Source: Legionellaceae bacterium (GTDB lineage: Bacteria > Pseudomonadota > Gammaproteobacteria > Legionellales > Legionellaceae). From it: a stretch of 6,293 nucleotides of DNA. The notes beneath the pieces are model-generated. The model had not been told where the DNA came from. It worked only from the letters and a program-made list of their open reading frames with translations, and did no database searches. Below are positions 4,229 through 6,293 of the stretch, one piece after another (position 1 is the stretch's first letter; each line of letters opens with the position of its first letter). Where the stretch lies: assembly GCA_947473535.1 (NCBI GenBank), contig CANJFK010000071.1:1-6293 (forward strand), written 5' to 3'. Made by a program: the position numbers and the translations under genes.

Positions 4229-6293
4229 ATGTTAAAAGCGGCGCTGTTGCGGATGGCTGATGAGTTTCCTTCTATGATTTTAATGCGTGGACAGGATTAT
4301 CAAAGTCATGGACACGTACTTAATGTTCGTTTAAGTGACGGTTTACTCAAAGCGCGAGTTAAAGGCGGCGCGAGTCAAATTTATGATGTGCACATTGATT
4401 TAAAAACATGGCCAGGAAGTCCATCACGCTGTACTTGTCAGAACCGTACCAGTTGCAAGCACGCTGCAGCGTGTTTGTTTGAGTTACAGGAGAGAGATAA
4501 TCTTCCTGCGTCGTTTCAACGTCCCACGAGTGCGAAAAAAAATGAATGGTTTACACGCTCATCTGATTCAACGCCTGAAGAAATTTTGAATGTTGACGAT
4601 TTAGTATGGTATTCCGAGCTACATGAAAAAGGCCATGATTTTTTTGCGTACCAACTGGGGATTCTAGTTGACGATAAAACCGTCAGTATTGTGCCGCTGG
4701 TTGCTGATTTAATTAGCAGTATGGATACTGCTACGCTTGAGCGGTTACCTAATAACAAGCTTGTCAAGCTACCTCTTTATGAAAACAAAGTGTTGCACAT
4801 TGAATTGGGTCGGCTAAAGCCGCTTCTTCGGTTGTTGTTACATTATGGCAAAGCTCAAAATAGAGATGGTCCTGATATACAAGTGCGCCGTTATCAATTG
4901 TTGTTGATGCAAGAGGCTGAGCAAGCTGTAGCGGCTACCGCGGCGCGGTGGAATGGTACTGAGGATTTACGAAATCGATTACAACAACTGGCAACGATAA
5001 CGGCGTTACCTGAGGTCGAAATTCCAGCAGGTTTACAGGCAAATTTACGTCATTACCAACATCAAGGATTGAATTGGTTGCAATTTTTGCGCGTTAATCG
5101 ATTCTCAGGTGTGCTTGCTGATGATATGGGCTTGGGTAAGACAGTTCAAGCATTAGCACATTTGCAGTATGAAAAAAATCAAGGTCGTTTAAATAAAGCG
5201 TCGCTCATTATTGCGCCAACTAGTCTAGTTGGCAATTGGTTCGAGGAAGCGGCACGCTTTACCCCTGAGATAAGGGTTCTTATTTTCCATGGGGCGGATA
5301 GGCATAATGATAGTTTTGATGGTTACGATCTGATTATCTCAACGTATGGTTTGATTCAGCGCGATAAGGTGCGTTTTTTGGATTATACCTTCTACTATTT
5401 GATTCTTGATGAAGCGCAATCAATCAAAAATTCCAGAACCAAAACAACCCAAATCGTTCAGCAATTGCAAGCGAATCACCGACTGTGTCTGACGGGAACA
5501 CCACTTGAAAATCATCTTGGTGAGTTATGGTCGTTGTTTCATTTTTTAATGCCTGGATTGTTGGGTGATGCCAAGCAATTTCGACAGTTTTTTCGTATTC
5601 CAATTGAAAAACAGGGTGATATTGCACGTCAAGAATTATTGGCTCGGCGTATTCAACCCTTTATTTTGCGTCGGACTAAAAATGAGGTCGCGCGTGAATT
5701 GCCTGCCAAAACTGAAATGACACGGATGGTTGAGTTACGAGGTACACAGCGAGACTTGTACGAGGCAATCCGCATGAGTATGGAGAAAAAAGTACGCGAG
5801 GCCATCACCAAGCAAGGATTAGGCAAGAGTCAGATTGTATTGTTAGATGCATTGCTTAAACTCAGGCAAGTTTGTTGTGATCCAAAATTATTGTCATTGC
5901 CTGAAGCATCGATGGCGTTTGGAAATTCAGCCAAGCTTGATACCTTGATGGAGTTGTTGGATAGCTTAATGGATGAAGGACGACGTGTTTTAGTCTTTTC
6001 TCAATTTACATCGATGCTTAAATTAATTGAGGAAAAACTGATTGCACGTAATTATGGCTATTTCAAACTCACGGGTCAAACTCAAAATAGACAACTGTTG
6101 GTGCGTCGTTTTCAAGAGGGTGAAGCACCCATTTTTTTAATCAGTTTAAAGGCTGGTGGAACAGGTTTAAATCTGACGCGTGCGGATACAGTCGTCCTTT
6201 ATGATCCCTGGTGGAACCCGGCAGTTCAAGATCAAGCAACCGATCGAAGTCACCGGATTGGTCAAGAAAACCCTGTTTTTGTGTACAAATTAA
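4229..6293 (+). CDS. SWIM zinc-finger SNF2-family DNA-dependent ATPase/helicase (3' end beyond window)
   Basis: Predicted ATP-driven double-stranded-DNA translocase of the bacterial SNF2/RAD54-like group; its cellular role is not established from sequence. 688 codons run from ATG 4229 to the right edge without a stop. An in-frame stop at 4208-4210 limits the start; ATG 4253 is an alternative, and neither has a strong Shine-Dalgarno. Order of parts: SWIM zinc finger CxCx5CxH (Cys68, Cys70, Cys76, His78); a poorly conserved linker to about 265; then the SNF2 ATPase core with LRHYQHQGLNWL (273-284), Walker A DDMGLGKT (298-305), APTSLVGNW (329-337), DEAQ (394-397) and LTGTPLEN (421-428). The helicase C lobe has RVLVFSQF (586-593), GGTGLNL (643-649) and DRSHRIGQ with the arginine finger region (672-679). 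All ATPase motifs are intact. It ends at VFVYKL, where relatives carry only a short C-terminal tail, so probably a few tens of residues are missing. It is divergent from nadE. Confidence 0.93.
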   Translation, partial: MLKAALLRMADEFPSMILMRGQDYQSHGHVLNVRLSDGLLKARVKGGASQIYDVHIDLKTWPGSPSRCTCQNRTSCKHAAACLFELQERDNLPASFQRPTSAKKNEWFTRSSDSTPEEILNVDDLVWYSELHEKGHDFFAYQLGILVDDKTVSIVPLVADLISSMDTATLERLPNNKLVKLPLYENKVLHIELGRLKPLLRLLLHYGKAQNRDGPDIQVRRYQLLLMQEAEQAVAATAARWNGTEDLRNRLQQLATITALPEVEIPAGLQANLRHYQHQGLNWLQFLRVNRFSGVLADDMGLGKTVQALAHLQYEKNQGRLNKASLIIAPTSLVGNWFEEAARFTPEIRVLIFHGADRHNDSFDGYDLIISTYGLIQRDKVRFLDYTFYYLILDEAQSIKNSRTKTTQIVQQLQANHRLCLTGTPLENHLGELWSLFHFLMPGLLGDAKQFRQFFRIPIEKQGDIARQELLARRIQPFILRRTKNEVARELPAKTEMTRMVELRGTQRDLYEAIRMSMEKKVREAITKQGLGKSQIVLLDALLKLRQVCCDPKLLSLPEASMAFGNSAKLDTLMELLDSLMDEGRRVLVFSQFTSMLKLIEEKLIARNYGYFKLTGQTQNRQLLVRRFQEGEAPIFLISLKAGGTGLNLTRADTVVLYDPWWNPAVQDQATDRSHRIGQENPVFVYKL

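Noticed and set aside
4535..4542. A8 run in the SNF2 gene as a possible slippage or phase-variation site
   Set aside because: It is in a Lys-Lys-Asn context with the frame intact on both sides; a single A8 in AT-rich DNA is not evidence of programmed slippage.
4516..5627. Minus-strand ORFs at 4516-4767 and 5424-5627
   Set aside because: They are antisense to the continuous SWIM-SNF2 reading frame, which carries all the recognisable motifs; the short ORFs have none.

Overview
The window reads as gammaproteobacterial chromosome, and the protein set (tandem small outer-membrane barrels of the type abundant in Legionella, a two-domain NadE, a compact SWIM-SNF2 helicase, AT-leaning codon use) fits Legionella or another member of the Legionellales. 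This placement rests on protein appearance, not on a database search. I see no mobile element, integrase, tRNA, rRNA or CRISPR array. The gene set looks like ordinary core genome, not an accessory island.

From 1 to 4106 all genes are on the minus strand and tightly packed. In transcription order they are nadE (glutamine-dependent NAD+ synthase), two diverged small outer-membrane beta-barrel proteins with signal peptides, rpe (ribulose-phosphate 3-epimerase), and slt (soluble lytic murein transglycosylase, whose 3' part lies beyond the left edge). The junctions are 60 nt (nadE to the first barrel gene), 9 nt (barrel to barrel, with the stop codon running into the Shine-Dalgarno), an overlap of 8 or 23 nt (second barrel to rpe, depending on the rpe start), and a 4-nt ATGA overlap (rpe to slt). 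This layout argues for one co-transcribed and partly translationally coupled unit. It mixes cofactor synthesis, sugar-phosphate metabolism and envelope functions.

From 4107 to 4228 there is a 122-bp divergent intergenic region with a candidate nadE -10 box and a perfect 13-bp palindrome (TGCCTT-A-AAGGCA) that could be an operator for one or both transcripts.

From 4229 to the right edge a plus-strand gene encodes a SWIM zinc-finger plus SNF2-family ATPase. It is open to the end of the window and seems to lack only the last part of its helicase C-terminal region.

No clearly new system is visible. The points most worth a second look are the intergenic palindrome, the tandem barrel pair embedded between metabolic genes, the rpe start and overlap, the short N-terminus of Slt, and the compact SWIM-SNF2 protein.
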